NCBI GenBank assembly: GCA_026770615.1 | Contig: MU631436.1 | Coordinates: 100,948 to 114,915, forward strand | Length of the DNA stretch: 13,968 nucleotides | From: Pavlovales sp. CCMP2436 | Lineage: Eukaryota; Haptophyta; Pavlovophyceae; Pavlovales | Reading direction: 5' to 3' | Shown: positions 1 through 7,037 of the stretch, in pieces | Layout: every line of letters begins with the position of its first letter | How positions within the stretch are numbered: position 1 is the stretch's first letter | The notes under the pieces: generated by a model | Database searches by the model: none | What the model saw: the letters and a program-made list of their open reading frames with translations, nothing else | Told to the model about the DNA's origin: nothing | Made by a program: the position numbers and the translations under genes

Positions 1-105
1 GGGGGTTGAGTGCAAGGGCTACTGCATTATTAATTATGATTTTTTTTTTTTTTTTTAACTAGGAGCAAATTGGGTTGGGAGTAGAGATGAGTTCAGAGCA
101 CATAC

Positions 106-832
106 CGCTTGTGGCCACGATCTCCCTTCTGCGCGCCATTTTTTCCCTCCAGTCCGTTATTGTCGGGCGGGAGACCCCCATACCCGTGCTGGTTGAGCTC
201 TGCCCGGGTCCAGGGGACATCCATCCAGTGCTCGAACTTGTCGGTGTAAATGCCCTCGCCCTTCTTATACCACTTCTCGAGCATTGCCTGCGCGTGCACG
301 CAAAGGCACAGGGGCGACCAGAGTGAGCGACACTCTATAATGAACAGACTGACGACACTCACACAATGCGGTTAGGCGGGGCGCGGTGCACAGACACAGA
401 GTTCACACAGTGGAGGTACCTCGAACGCGAACTCCTTAGCGTGGGCAGGAATACACTTCTTGAGGTTGTTCACATCATTCATCATCCAGGTGTGGTTGTT
501 GGCATCCCTCAACTCCCCGCGCGCCTTTTTGATCACCCGCTGTATATTTGGGGGAGGTGGGGGGTCAGCGGCGGGTACGACGTATGGCAGTGACGGGCGT
601 GGCACAGGGCAGCGATCACCTGAATGTGAATGTTGCACATGGCAACCATCACCGGATCCGAGTCGGCGGCTGTAGGCCAGACCTGCTCGATCGCAGTGCC
701 GGCAGCATCGGCACCGTCCTTCATAAGGATTGGGCGCGGCATCGTCGAGCCTATAGGCGGCGGGTCCAGCGTGTCCTCGATGGCGCGCTTCGGGTCGGCC
801 CTCTCTGGGGCGAGCGGGCTGGCGCTCGCCAT
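106..832 (-). CDS. MULE-type (Mutator-like) transposase, three internal exons, partial
   Basis: DDE transposase that would cut and join transposon ends. Exons read 832-620, 539-420 and 287-106, with introns 619-540 (80 bp, CAG|GTGATC to ATATACAG) and 419-288 (132 bp, GAG|GTACCT to CGCGCAG), both in phase 0. A further donor, CG|GTATGT at 105, leads to an exon outside the window. Exon 1 has LMKDGADAAGTAIEQVWP, which fits the second catalytic Asp region, then MCNIHIQ, which gives the CxxH motif typical of MULE transposases. Exon 3 has LPPDNNGLEGKNG, the usual setting of the catalytic Glu; the Asp-Glu distance is about 119 residues after splicing. The first catalytic Asp and the N-terminal DNA-binding part are not placed. 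ATG at 832 is simply the first Met after an in-frame TAG at 862-860, so the true 5' boundary is unknown. The copy may be decayed. Family call is fairly sure; the gene model is inferred. Confidence 0.72.
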
Positions 833-859
833 CTGCGCGTCGCGCGCGTCCTGCGCGTT

Positions 860-1387
860 CTACGCTGCAAGGACACCGAACGCATCGAGCTCGTCGTCGT
901 AGTCGTCATCGTCGAGCATGCGGCGCTGCTCGTCATCGTCGTCAAACTCGTCGTCGTCGTCGCCGCTGGCGCCGCGGCGGAGAGGGCGAGTCGAGAGAGG
1001 CGAGCGGGGAGGAGAGGGCGAGACGAGAGCCGAGTCATCGTCGCTCTCATAGGGGAGAAAGGCGGACAGGGCGTTCGCGCAGACGGCAGGCTTGGGCTCC
1101 ACGTGGCCGTGGGCGACGGCGATGCCGAGGGCGAGGGCGAGACCGAGGCCGAGGCGGTGGCGGAGGCCGTCGTTGAGGCGGGCAGCATGTGCTCCGCCTC
1201 CGTCAGCGCCACCGGCCCCGCCGCCGGCTAGGGCGATGGGCGCCGCGTGCGCAGCGAGCACGAGGTGGCTCGGGAGCGAGCGAGTCGCTGCGCCGCTGAA
1301 GCGCACGAAGAGCGACTTGCTCGGGAGCGAGCGAGTCGCTGCGCCGCTGATGGGCGCGAGCTCCAGCCGTGCGCACAGCCTCTGCAT
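860..1387 (-). other. Open acidic/low-complexity stretch, possible 5' part of the MULE transposase
   Basis: This frame is the same as transposase exon 832-620 and is separated from it only by a TAG at 862-860. Its last 60 or so residues are strongly acidic (runs such as GDDDDEFDDDDEQRRML), written on the plus strand as a GTCGTC-rich microsatellite around 888-960. The reading across the TAG (FGVLAA stop NAQDARDAQMAS) looks smooth, which suggests either a nonsense mutation in a decayed copy or a small intron I cannot place; TGTCCTTGCAG just before the TAG resembles an acceptor. The part upstream of about 1130 is Ala/Gly rich and may not be coding. No domain recognised. Confidence 0.3.
1268..1350. 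repeat. 32-bp direct repeat, two copies, period 51 bp
   Basis: The 32-bp unit beginning GCTCGGGAGCGAGCGAGTCG occurs at 1268-1299 and again, identical as far as I can read, at 1319-1350. The 51-bp period is a multiple of three, so on the minus strand the repeat keeps frame and gives SGAATRSLPS twice. This may be an in-frame duplication in coding sequence or simple-sequence expansion. Confidence 0.85.
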
Positions 1388-1604
1388 GCCGTTGACAGCA
1401 TTGGGCGCCGACGGCCCGGCGCCGACGTGGCGGTGGGCGGCTGTGAGCGCCGACGCTGGCGCTGGCGTTGGCGCTGAAGCTCTTTGGCGCGTTCGGCGTC
1501 GGAATCGAGATCGGGATCGGCGTCGGACGCTCCGCGAGGTCCGGGGCCAACTCGGACAGCAACTCGGAAGGTTTTTTTATTATTTTCAAGCCCGACATAT
1601 CTCA

Positions 1605-1757
1605 CGGATCCACTTTACACTCTGGTGCGCCGGTCGGATCCGCTTTACACTGTGGTGCGCGCGCGGATCCGCTTCTAGCCCATACGGATTCGGTTCTACA
1701 CCCCCACGGATCCGAAAGGGGCGACACGGATCCGGAAGTATACGTAAAACGGATCCG
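1605..1757. mobile_element. GGATCC-rich inverted-repeat element, copy 1
   Basis: Six GGATCC hexamers lie at 1606, 1636, 1665, 1708, 1728 and 1751. The left end CGGATCCACTTTAC (1605-1618) is an imperfect inverted match to the right end GTAAAACGGATCCG (1744-1757). The right-hand half matches the element at 4615-4804, including the stretch from CGACACGGATCCGGAAGTA through GTAAAACGGATCC to GGAAGTAGC. This looks like a short non-autonomous element or a palindromic repeat family. No protein, target duplication or known superfamily can be assigned. It interrupts the coding-like region on the minus strand. Confidence 0.6.
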
Positions 1758-2294
1758 GAAGTAGCCTTGTCCCGACGGTCGCCTCCTGCCGTGCCGGCAA
1801 GCCGGCGCGGCGCGGCGCGTGGCGGTCCGAGCCGCCACGCGCATCCCCGCTCCCGGCCGCAATGTGCCATCAGCGCAGTACTTCTTCTTCCAGTTGTTGA
1901 GCCTCCTCCCCGAGATCCCCGCCGACAGCGATGAGCGCGCGCCCGCGCCCTTGCAGTCGGGGGCCGCCGCCTTTGCAAGCAGCGGGCGATCTCGTGGAGC
2001 GTCGCGGTTGCGACCGGCCGGTCCCGCCGCGGCGCCCTGTGGATCTCCCGCCTCGCCGAACGGGTAGGTGAGGGTAACGAGGTAGATGCCTCGGTGGTCA
2101 CAGTATTGCGCCGTGACCACCTCTCCGTTGAGCGCCATCTTTCGCTTCTCCTCCACGAGCATCTCGAACTGCTCGTGGACCACAGCGTGCTCCCGCGCGC
2201 GGAGGTCAACCAGACACGCCGCGCGTCGGTCGCCGTCGGCACGATGGAGCTCACCGTCCCAGCGAGCCCCGCCTGGGGGGCGCTCGCCTGCTGG
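1758..2294 (-). other. Coding-like open segment, possible upstream exon(s), unknown function
   Basis: The minus-strand frame is open from just after a TGA at 2297-2295 to beyond 1758, where the GGATCC element begins. The part near 2250-2060 reads like ordinary protein (DGELHRADGDRRAACLVDL, then HEQFEMLVEEKRKMALNGEV, then AQYCDHRGIYLVTLTYPFGE). A second protein-like patch near 1900-1850 reads RRLNNWKKKYCADGTLRPG, resembling the helix-turn-helix lead-in or the first DG[T] motif of DDE transposases, but that is a guess. The stretch between is Arg/Ala/Pro rich. It may be the 5' portion of the MULE transposase, split by introns, or an unrelated gene fragment. There is no convincing start codon and no clear splice sites. 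Confidence 0.3.
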
Positions 2295-2305
2295 TCACGT
2301 TCCAT

Positions 2306-3490
2306 GGAGTCTGAGTGCTACACGAATAGCGCAATCAGTTCAAAAATAGCACGAATTTACACTGCCCAGTTAACGGTCACTCTCGCTCGTAAGTGCCGTG
2401 ACTAAGAGCTGCTGATTGCTGCATTGCTGCAGATTATCCCGCTTCTCCCTCTCTGAGGTCGCAATTCCATTTTGGGGCCTCAAAATGTGTAAGAAGTGGC
2501 ACTGGAATGCCTGGCAGGTCTTCGGCAGGTCTATGGCCGCGATATCAATTGCCTAGATTATAATATTCTGTGGGGGCCTCGCCCCCCTAGACCCCCCCAC
2601 GCCTGCGGCGAGCTTTTTTTTTTTTTTTTCTGGGGGCTCGCTCCACCTCCAGACCCTCGCCCTCCGGGCAAATGGGTGCAGTCCGACAAGACGCTCACAA
2701 AACCCACGGCGCGGCCGGAGCGACGGAGACCACGTGGAGCGGTTTTAATCTTTTAAATCTTGAGACTATTTTACTCCCAGACCTTTGTCTGGCGATGATG
2801 GCACTTCAAAGTCTTGCACCTCCTTGTTCAAAAGGACCCCTGAAAGCTCACGAACAGGCGGTCAGTTTTTAGGTGCTGGGGTTCGGAGGCCAATTCCAGG
2901 TCTACAAGCCAAGAGCGGCACAAGCGGCTAGAGCGTCGAATGTGAGCAAATTCGAGGCGGCCATAGGCCCTAACTTTTCAGCCAGCAGTGACATGGGGCA
3001 GGCCTACAAAACGTAGCGCGTACCAAGTGCCACCCAACGGGTATGCCACTGTAAACCCACCTCCCCCATTTGCGCCAATTTCAATGCGCGGGCTACTCTA
3101 TCAGGCAGGGAATTCTAGGAATGTCAGCGTGAACTCGAAACAGGATTCCGTGCAGCGATCAGCAAGCGAAAGGGCGCCAAGCGGCAGCGCATCAAGGCGG
3201 AGATCGAGGCGGATGACCTGATGATGTTTGTAATTTATTCCGCTCGACTCTCATCGTCGGTTCATAACGACGTCACTTACTCTGAGAGGTGAATCCGCCG
3301 TGCCAGCAGGTACCTCCAACGGCCGAGACCGCTGAAGGGCCATCACTGACATGCATTTGTCTGCTCATTTTCTGTAACGCCTCTTTTCAAAATAACTTCG
3401 ATGGCTGCCTACTTTATCTGCACCCGCTGAACAGCTCGTGTTGAACTGTGCTGAGAGAGAAAGAGAGATCCGTTGGAGGGAGCTGAACCA
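2306..3490. other. Spacer without a supported gene
   Basis: About 1.2 kb with only short open frames. It holds the GC hairpin/poly-T repeat at 2571-2669. On the plus strand near 3125-3291 there is a charged, protein-like reading after a TAG (RAAISKRKGAKRQRIKAEIE, then ADDLMMFV, ending TGA) that could be an orphan exon, preceded by AACTCGAAACAG as a weak acceptor. No promoter motif is evident before the gene starting at 3491. Confidence 0.6.
2571..2669. repeat. GC-rich hairpin repeat, two related units around a 16-T run
   Basis: Unit A (from 2571) starts TGGGGGCCTCGCCCCCCTAG and continues with a C run; unit B (from 2631) starts TGGGGGCTCGCTCCACCTCC and contains CAGACCC like unit A. They are offset by 60 bp, with T x16 at 2614-2629 between them. 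The GGGGG...CCCCC arms in unit A can form a small hairpin. It looks like a duplicated low-complexity repeat; no function inferred. Confidence 0.6.
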
Positions 3491-3997
3491 ATGTTGGCAA
3501 ACGACGGAGGCACGGGCCCGATCGAGCGGGGCCTGCGGGGCCTCTGTGGCGCCGGCCCGCGACCGAGCGCCAAGAACCCGGACGCGGGCCAGCTCCTCGT
3601 CGGCGCCGCGGCGGTCGCGAGCGCGGCCACGCTCACCTGGCTCTCGTACCTCGCCGGCCTAAGCACGTACGCGTGGGCATGTAGCGTGACCGGCTTTGCT
3701 GCCGTCGCCTCCTCGATGGGCGCCTCGAAATACGCCGAGTTTGTCGCGCCGCAGGCCCGCTCTGAGCCGTACGACGAGGCGGGAGGCCCAATCGTCCTGA
3801 TGCTCACCGTCGGCGGGCTCGTCCTCGGTTTCGTCAACTACGGCGTAGCCATCGCCACCTCGTACCACGGGCATGCGCTCGTTGGCTTTGCCGTCTTGCT
3901 CGTCGTCGATTGCGTGGCCGCGGTCGTCTGCGCCTACGAGAGCGAGATCGATCGCTACTTCTCAATGCCACGTAAGAAGCTGCACAGCGTTGAGTAG
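3491..3997 (+). CDS. Small four-helix membrane protein, function unknown
   Basis: A 168-residue protein. I chose ATG 3491 because it is the first ATG of the frame and leaves a short hydrophilic N-terminus. Four hydrophobic segments are visible: about residues 35-57 (LLVGAAAVASAATLTWLSYL), 60-79 (YAWACSVTGFAAVASSMGAS), 99-126 (GGPIVLMLTVGGLVLGFVNY onward) and 129-150 (HALVGFAVLLVVDCVAAVVC). Between helices 2 and 3 is a conserved-looking polar loop (KYAEFVAPQARSEPYDEAGG), and the tail is charged (ESEIDRYF...PRKKL). The overall shape recalls small tetraspan membrane proteins of the MARVEL type, but I see no diagnostic motif and do not assign a family. No intron is needed. The GC-rich third positions contrast with the AT-rich spacer, supporting real coding. 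It stands alone, with an inverted-repeat element starting 94 bp downstream. Confidence 0.72.
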   Translation: MLANDGGTGPIERGLRGLCGAGPRPSAKNPDAGQLLVGAAAVASAATLTWLSYLAGLSTYAWACSVTGFAAVASSMGASKYAEFVAPQARSEPYDEAGGPIVLMLTVGGLVLGFVNYGVAIATSYHGHALVGFAVLLVVDCVAAVVCAYESEIDRYFSMPRKKLHSVE

Positions 3998-4090
3998 TCG
4001 GTTCAGCGTTGCACTAATGGTGAGTGAAACTTAGCCAGTTGAACACTGAGCTATATCGGAAAGCTTTATGCAGCTTTGAGCTTTTCAGCC

Positions 4091-4564
4091 GGCTATGGCC
4101 TCGGTCACCCCCGGTCAGTCCGCAAGTGGGGGACGACCATCCTGAGCAAGTCTGTGCACCTCCATAATTGAAGACAGAGCTCAATATAGGCTTGCTGGAT
4201 TCGTCTCGGAGAGCTCTATTCTACACGTTGATCCGAAATTTGTGAATTTGAATGCGTGGGGTAGTAAATCAGTAGCTAACAAAGTGGTCTTTTGAAGAAA
4301 GGGGGATTGGTGGATACAGTATTTAGCACAACGAAGAAAATATTGAAATGTGAGCAAATGTGAATACAGTATATAGCATTTTAAATTTTTCGTATATAAT
4401 TTTAAGAGGCAAGTTAGTTATTGGGCGTCCATTTTTATAAAAAGTTAGATACGAATCTACTGCAGATATATATATTTAAAAATTACTTGCCACATTTCGT
4501 TGTTGTCTTCGGCGAATCTCTCAGGATGGTCGTCCTCTGACCGGAGGTGACCTGAGCCATAGCC
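4091..4564. mobile_element. 474-bp non-autonomous DNA transposon (MITE-like) with long inverted ends
   Basis: The left arm 4091-4146 (GGCTATGGCCTCGGTCACC... ending GACGACCATCCTGAG) and the right arm 4520-4564 (CTCAGGATGGTCGTCC... ending CCATAGCC) are reverse complements over about 44 bp, with a few mismatches and about 13 extra bases in the left arm. Outside the ends is AGCC on both sides (4087-4090 and 4565-4568), a possible 4-bp target duplication. The interior is AT rich with no ORF and has ATACAGTAT(T/A)TAGCA twice exactly 60 bp apart (4314 and 4374). These are the hallmarks of a MITE; the superfamily cannot be named from the sequence alone. Confidence 0.72.
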
Positions 4565-4614
4565 AGCCCGACATGAATTACAGAACAGCAAGTGATTTAT
4601 ACCGTTATACCTCG

Positions 4615-4804
4615 CGGATCCGTTTTACGTTCAGGAGCGCTATACGGATCCCGCATCCGCTCAGTTGAAAATTTCGCTTTTCGCTCAAGTGTGAAGTGCA
4701 CGCGTGGATCCACTTCAAACCATACGGATCCGCTTCTGAACCCGCGGATCCGCTAGTAGGCCACTCCGCGACACGGATCCGGAAGTATATGTAAAACGGA
4801 TCCG
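4615..4804. mobile_element. GGATCC-rich inverted-repeat element, copy 2
   Basis: The 190-bp element is bounded by a perfect 14-bp inverted repeat: CGGATCCGTTTTAC at 4615-4628 and GTAAAACGGATCCG at 4791-4804. Seven GGATCC hexamers lie inside. Its right half is clearly related to the element at 1605-1757 (shared CATACGGAT(C/T)CG, CGACACGGATCCGGAAGTA and the right end plus GGAAGTAGC beyond it). It sits only 50 bp after the element at 4091-4564. No coding capacity is credible, although the minus strand is open by chance. Confidence 0.68.
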
Positions 4805-5479
4805 GAAGTAGCTTGCGAGAGTATGAAATCGTTATTATCAATCGAATCGAAGTCGATGAGAGGTCAAACGAGCGGAATAAATTACGCACATGGCCCTATT
4901 GGCCATTCTTGCCCCTGGCCAATATCCTATTCAATAGGATATGTCAAAGTAATTAATTTTAGCATTTAATTGAATCTGTAAGATTAGTAATTGAGGACCC
5001 TCCGATGAGTCGAAGCTTTTAATTATCGTTTTGCGACCCTATTTCCCCGGGCATAACGTTGGTACCATTGGGTGCACACTGCAAACGAAGACCTTCCCGG
5101 CGTCCCCGCAGGCTGAAAAGTTAGAACCCAGTCGCCAAGCCCCCGGGGCACATTTGGCTTGCTAACAAGCGCCCGCTAAGAATAAAAAATGAGTGCTCAC
5201 GGAAATAAATAAATACATGCCTACAACAAATGGGGTTGCACTTCAAGTTTGGGAAACCCGGCCGTCTAAGCCGCGGGGACTCGGATCTCAGCTGCGCCGC
5301 GCCCGGAGGTGGGGCCGCTGGGTTGTAGGTAGCCCCTGTGCTTGCAGGGGGTGCTCCCCGAGCTCGCCGTGTCGCCTTTGAGGCGCGCAGGTGCGACCTT
5401 CACGCCCTTGTTCGCCTGGGACGGGGGACGATCAGGGGCGATGAGGCGGATCTTTGGAGGAGAAGGGCACACAGCTCGC
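4805..5479. other. Spacer without a supported gene
   Basis: AT-rich up to about 5220, then GC-rich. It contains the perfect palindrome at 4922-4942 and a smaller one, ATGGCCCTATTGGCCAT, near 4890. CTGAAAAGTTAG near 5113 is the reverse complement of CTAACTTTTCAG near 2970, so a short inverted match links the two spacers. No gene, tRNA or clear promoter was seen. Confidence 0.55.
4922..4942. repeat. Perfect short palindrome
   Basis: ATATCCTATT, one spacer base C, then AATAGGATAT: a 10-bp perfect inverted repeat in AT-rich spacer. Could be a hairpin or a dyad binding site; role unknown. Confidence 0.8.
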
Positions 5480-5811
5480 CTATAAACCAAGGAACATCAC
5501 CTCCCAATCGTCGCCCGCCGCAGCCACTTTACAGCCCAATTTCCTCTCTCGCGGCGCGCGCTCCTCGACGTACCGCCCCACGGCGTACGCCCAGCCAAAC
5601 GGCCCGCACCGCGGCTTCACCTGCACGCCTTGTCCAGGCTTGCAGGAGAGCAGCGTCGAGACGCAAAGCTCAACCCCGGCCCTGTTGGCCGCGGTCGCGC
5701 ACGCCGATGTCGGCGTGCGGCATGCGGCGTTATCAGCCGCTCTCGGTGTCCTCCACCCGCCATGCTCGGGAGCGACGTTACCGCCGCCGCCCCGAGTGGC
5801 CGTGTCGTGCA
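5480..5811 (-). other. Coding-like open stretch, possible exon of unknown function
   Basis: The minus-strand frame is open over about 110 codons with no ATG near its upstream end. Its downstream half reads like a folded domain: CKPGQGVQVKPRCGPFGWAY, then AVGRYVEERAPRERKLGCKV, then DDWEVMFLGL and stop. The KPG..V.VK...G..GW pattern recalls small SH3-like or Tudor/Agenet beta-barrels, but this is only a resemblance. It overlaps the 3' end of the UPF0548 gene by 34 bp in another frame, so it is either the 3' exon of a neighbouring gene, part of the same transcript after alternative splicing, or chance. The plus-strand frames here look less protein-like. Confidence 0.28.
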
Positions 5812-6461
5812 AGCCGCCGCATGACAGTTAATTGCTCGACAAAAAATCCACGCTGCATTGAGAAGAGAAATGGGAAGAGGATAACACCGAAACCGCTCCC
5901 TCGCGAGATGGAGAGCAAGCTGAAGGTGACGAGCCCGTCGCGGTCGATGCGTACAGCCATGGCCTCTTCACCAGCGATCCAGTGGCCGACCAGCGTGCCG
6001 TAGGCCACTGTGGTAGAGCATTTCGTCTGCTCGTCATACACGATGCGGCATGCATTGAGCGCGTAGAGCCCAGTCGAACTGCGCGCCCACGTGACCAGGC
6101 CAGCGCCGGCGAGCAAGCGCGGTCGTGGCCTGGTCACGAGGGTTGCGATCCCGCGCGACGGCGAGAGGTGGTGCATTCGCAACTCGCGCAGTGCGCAGAC
6201 TGCGCGGTCGTAGACACACCGGCCGTGCCCGAGCTCGATGCTGAGCGCAAAGCGCCGCGATGGCAGCCGCGGCAGCGGTTGCGCCACTATTCGCGCGCCG
6301 GGCTCGGCGGCGCGCGTGAGCCCGACGTTGCGGTAGTTGTGTGCATGCCCGGCGCTGCGCGTGATCGCTTTTGTGACGTCGCGCTCGCCGGGCGGCGTGC
6401 GGCGCAACGTCGTGCCCGGTGCGAGCTGCAGCAGCGCGAGGGCGCAGACGAGCCGCAGCAT
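5778..6461 (-). CDS. UPF0548 (DUF1990) family protein with N-terminal signal sequence
   Basis: A 227-residue protein of the DUF1990/UPF0548 family, found in bacteria and plants, with no established biochemical role. The ATG at 6461 starts a hydrophobic leader (MLRLVCALALLQLAPGTTL), a likely secretory or plastid-type signal. Family hallmarks follow in order: HNYRNVGLTR near residues 41-50, matching the usual NY..VG.TR; then IELGHGRCVYDRAVCALREL leading to RMHHL, matching G.G...F..A...L..W.MHRL; then CRIVYDEQTKCSTTVAYGTL with VGHWIAGEEAMAV, matching YGTLPGH...GEE; then VTFSLLSISRGSG, matching the V.F.I.AFSRP region. The C-terminus is short (QRGFFVEQLTVMRRLARHG). The usual W before MHRL is replaced by L/R. 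It is intronless as read. A SINE-like copy ends 34 bp upstream of the start codon and probably occupies the promoter or 5'UTR. It is divergently arranged with the MRS2 gene. Confidence 0.82.
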   Translation of the reverse strand: MLRLVCALALLQLAPGTTLRRTPPGERDVTKAITRSAGHAHNYRNVGLTRAAEPGARIVAQPLPRLPSRRFALSIELGHGRCVYDRAVCALRELRMHHLSPSRGIATLVTRPRPRLLAGAGLVTWARSSTGLYALNACRIVYDEQTKCSTTVAYGTLVGHWIAGEEAMAVRIDRDGLVTFSLLSISRGSGFGVILFPFLFSMQRGFFVEQLTVMRRLARHGHSGRRR

Positions 6462-6494
6462 CGGTCCACGCCCTGGCCGCGCTTCTCCAAGAAA

Positions 6495-6693
6495 GGATTT
6501 CTAGTTAGGACGTCTGTCCCCGAAAGAGGTCTCCCGGACGTGAGTCCAGGACCATCCCCGAGCACACAGATACCGCCCCCCCCTGAGCCTCTGGTTACTC
6601 AGAGAGCCCCTTTTACAAATTTGACTTTTGCCCGATTCGAACTGAGACCTGCAAGTGTCGGCCACTTGGTTGTCCCCACTAGACCACGGCAAA
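6495..6693 (-). mobile_element. tRNA-derived SINE-like element, copy 1
   Basis: The minus strand starts with a tRNA-like head (6693-6627). TGGTCTAGTGG (6686-6676) fits the pol III A box, AGTTCGAATCG (6643-6633) fits the B box, and between them CAAGT/ACTTG forms a 5-bp anticodon stem with a 7-base loop. Six of seven acceptor pairs (TTTGCCG with GGGCAAA) can form. The T stem is broken and position 33 is not T, so it is not a working tRNA. An unrelated body follows, ending in the tail GGGGACAGACGTCC-TAACTAGAAAT (6521-6495), which recurs in the element at 11036-11270. Internal pol III promoter plus a shared tail fits a SINE. Confidence 0.62.
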
Positions 6694-7037
6694 CCACGTG
6701 TGTCTGGCTTCAGCAGAATTTGCGCCAGCGCGCCGCGATTGTAAATTTTCGGGACGATTTCAATTCCTGGGGGCGAGGCGCCTGGTGAAGAGGCAGGGTG
6801 AGTGGCTGAGCGCGGGTGCGGTGCACCGCACGCCTAGCGCACCGCGTGCCTTGCGCACTGCACACACCGCTTCAACCGACCGTCGCGGTCGAGGTCGGTT
6901 TCTCTTATTTTTAACTACAGTGGGATTCCGTCGACAACCTGGGCGGCGCGGCCATAGGCACGGGCAAGTGGCTGCGGCGGCGGCATAAGCAGGTGCAGCC
7001 GGGTTCTCGCATACTCTGGAGCCCGAGAGCGAGAGCC
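6694..7037 (+). other. Probable 5'UTR with intron 6798-6920, upstream of the MRS2 gene
   Basis: CAGG|GTGAGT at 6798 is a strong donor and TTTCTCTTATTTTTAACTACAG ending at 6920 (read as TTCTCTTATTTTTAAC then TACAG) is a strong acceptor, giving a 123-bp intron. In the spliced sequence I find no ATG from about 6700 until 7038, so the intron would lie in the 5' leader of the MRS2 mRNA. The spacer also separates the divergently transcribed UPF0548 gene and must hold both promoters; no TATA element is obvious. Confidence 0.5.

Noticed and set aside
860..862. TAG read as a sense codon (alternative genetic code)
   Set aside because: One TAG in a transposon copy is better explained by a nonsense mutation or hidden intron; the identified genes end normally, the MRS2 gene with TGA, and no other reassigned stop is needed.
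548..1231. 227-codon plus-strand frame
   Set aside because: Val/Arg/Glu-rich antisense of the transposase and its Asp-rich region; the minus-strand reading has the DDE and CxxH motifs and splice sites.
6627..6693. Functional tRNA gene on the minus strand
   Set aside because: A and B boxes and the anticodon stem are present, but the T stem does not pair, the base before the would-be anticodon is not T, and the element continues into a repeat tail. SINE head or tRNA relic fits better.
5338..6788. Plus-strand open frames of 221 and 268 codons
   Set aside because: They lie antisense to the UPF0548 gene and the SINE-like copy and have Arg/Ala/Pro-rich composition without motifs.
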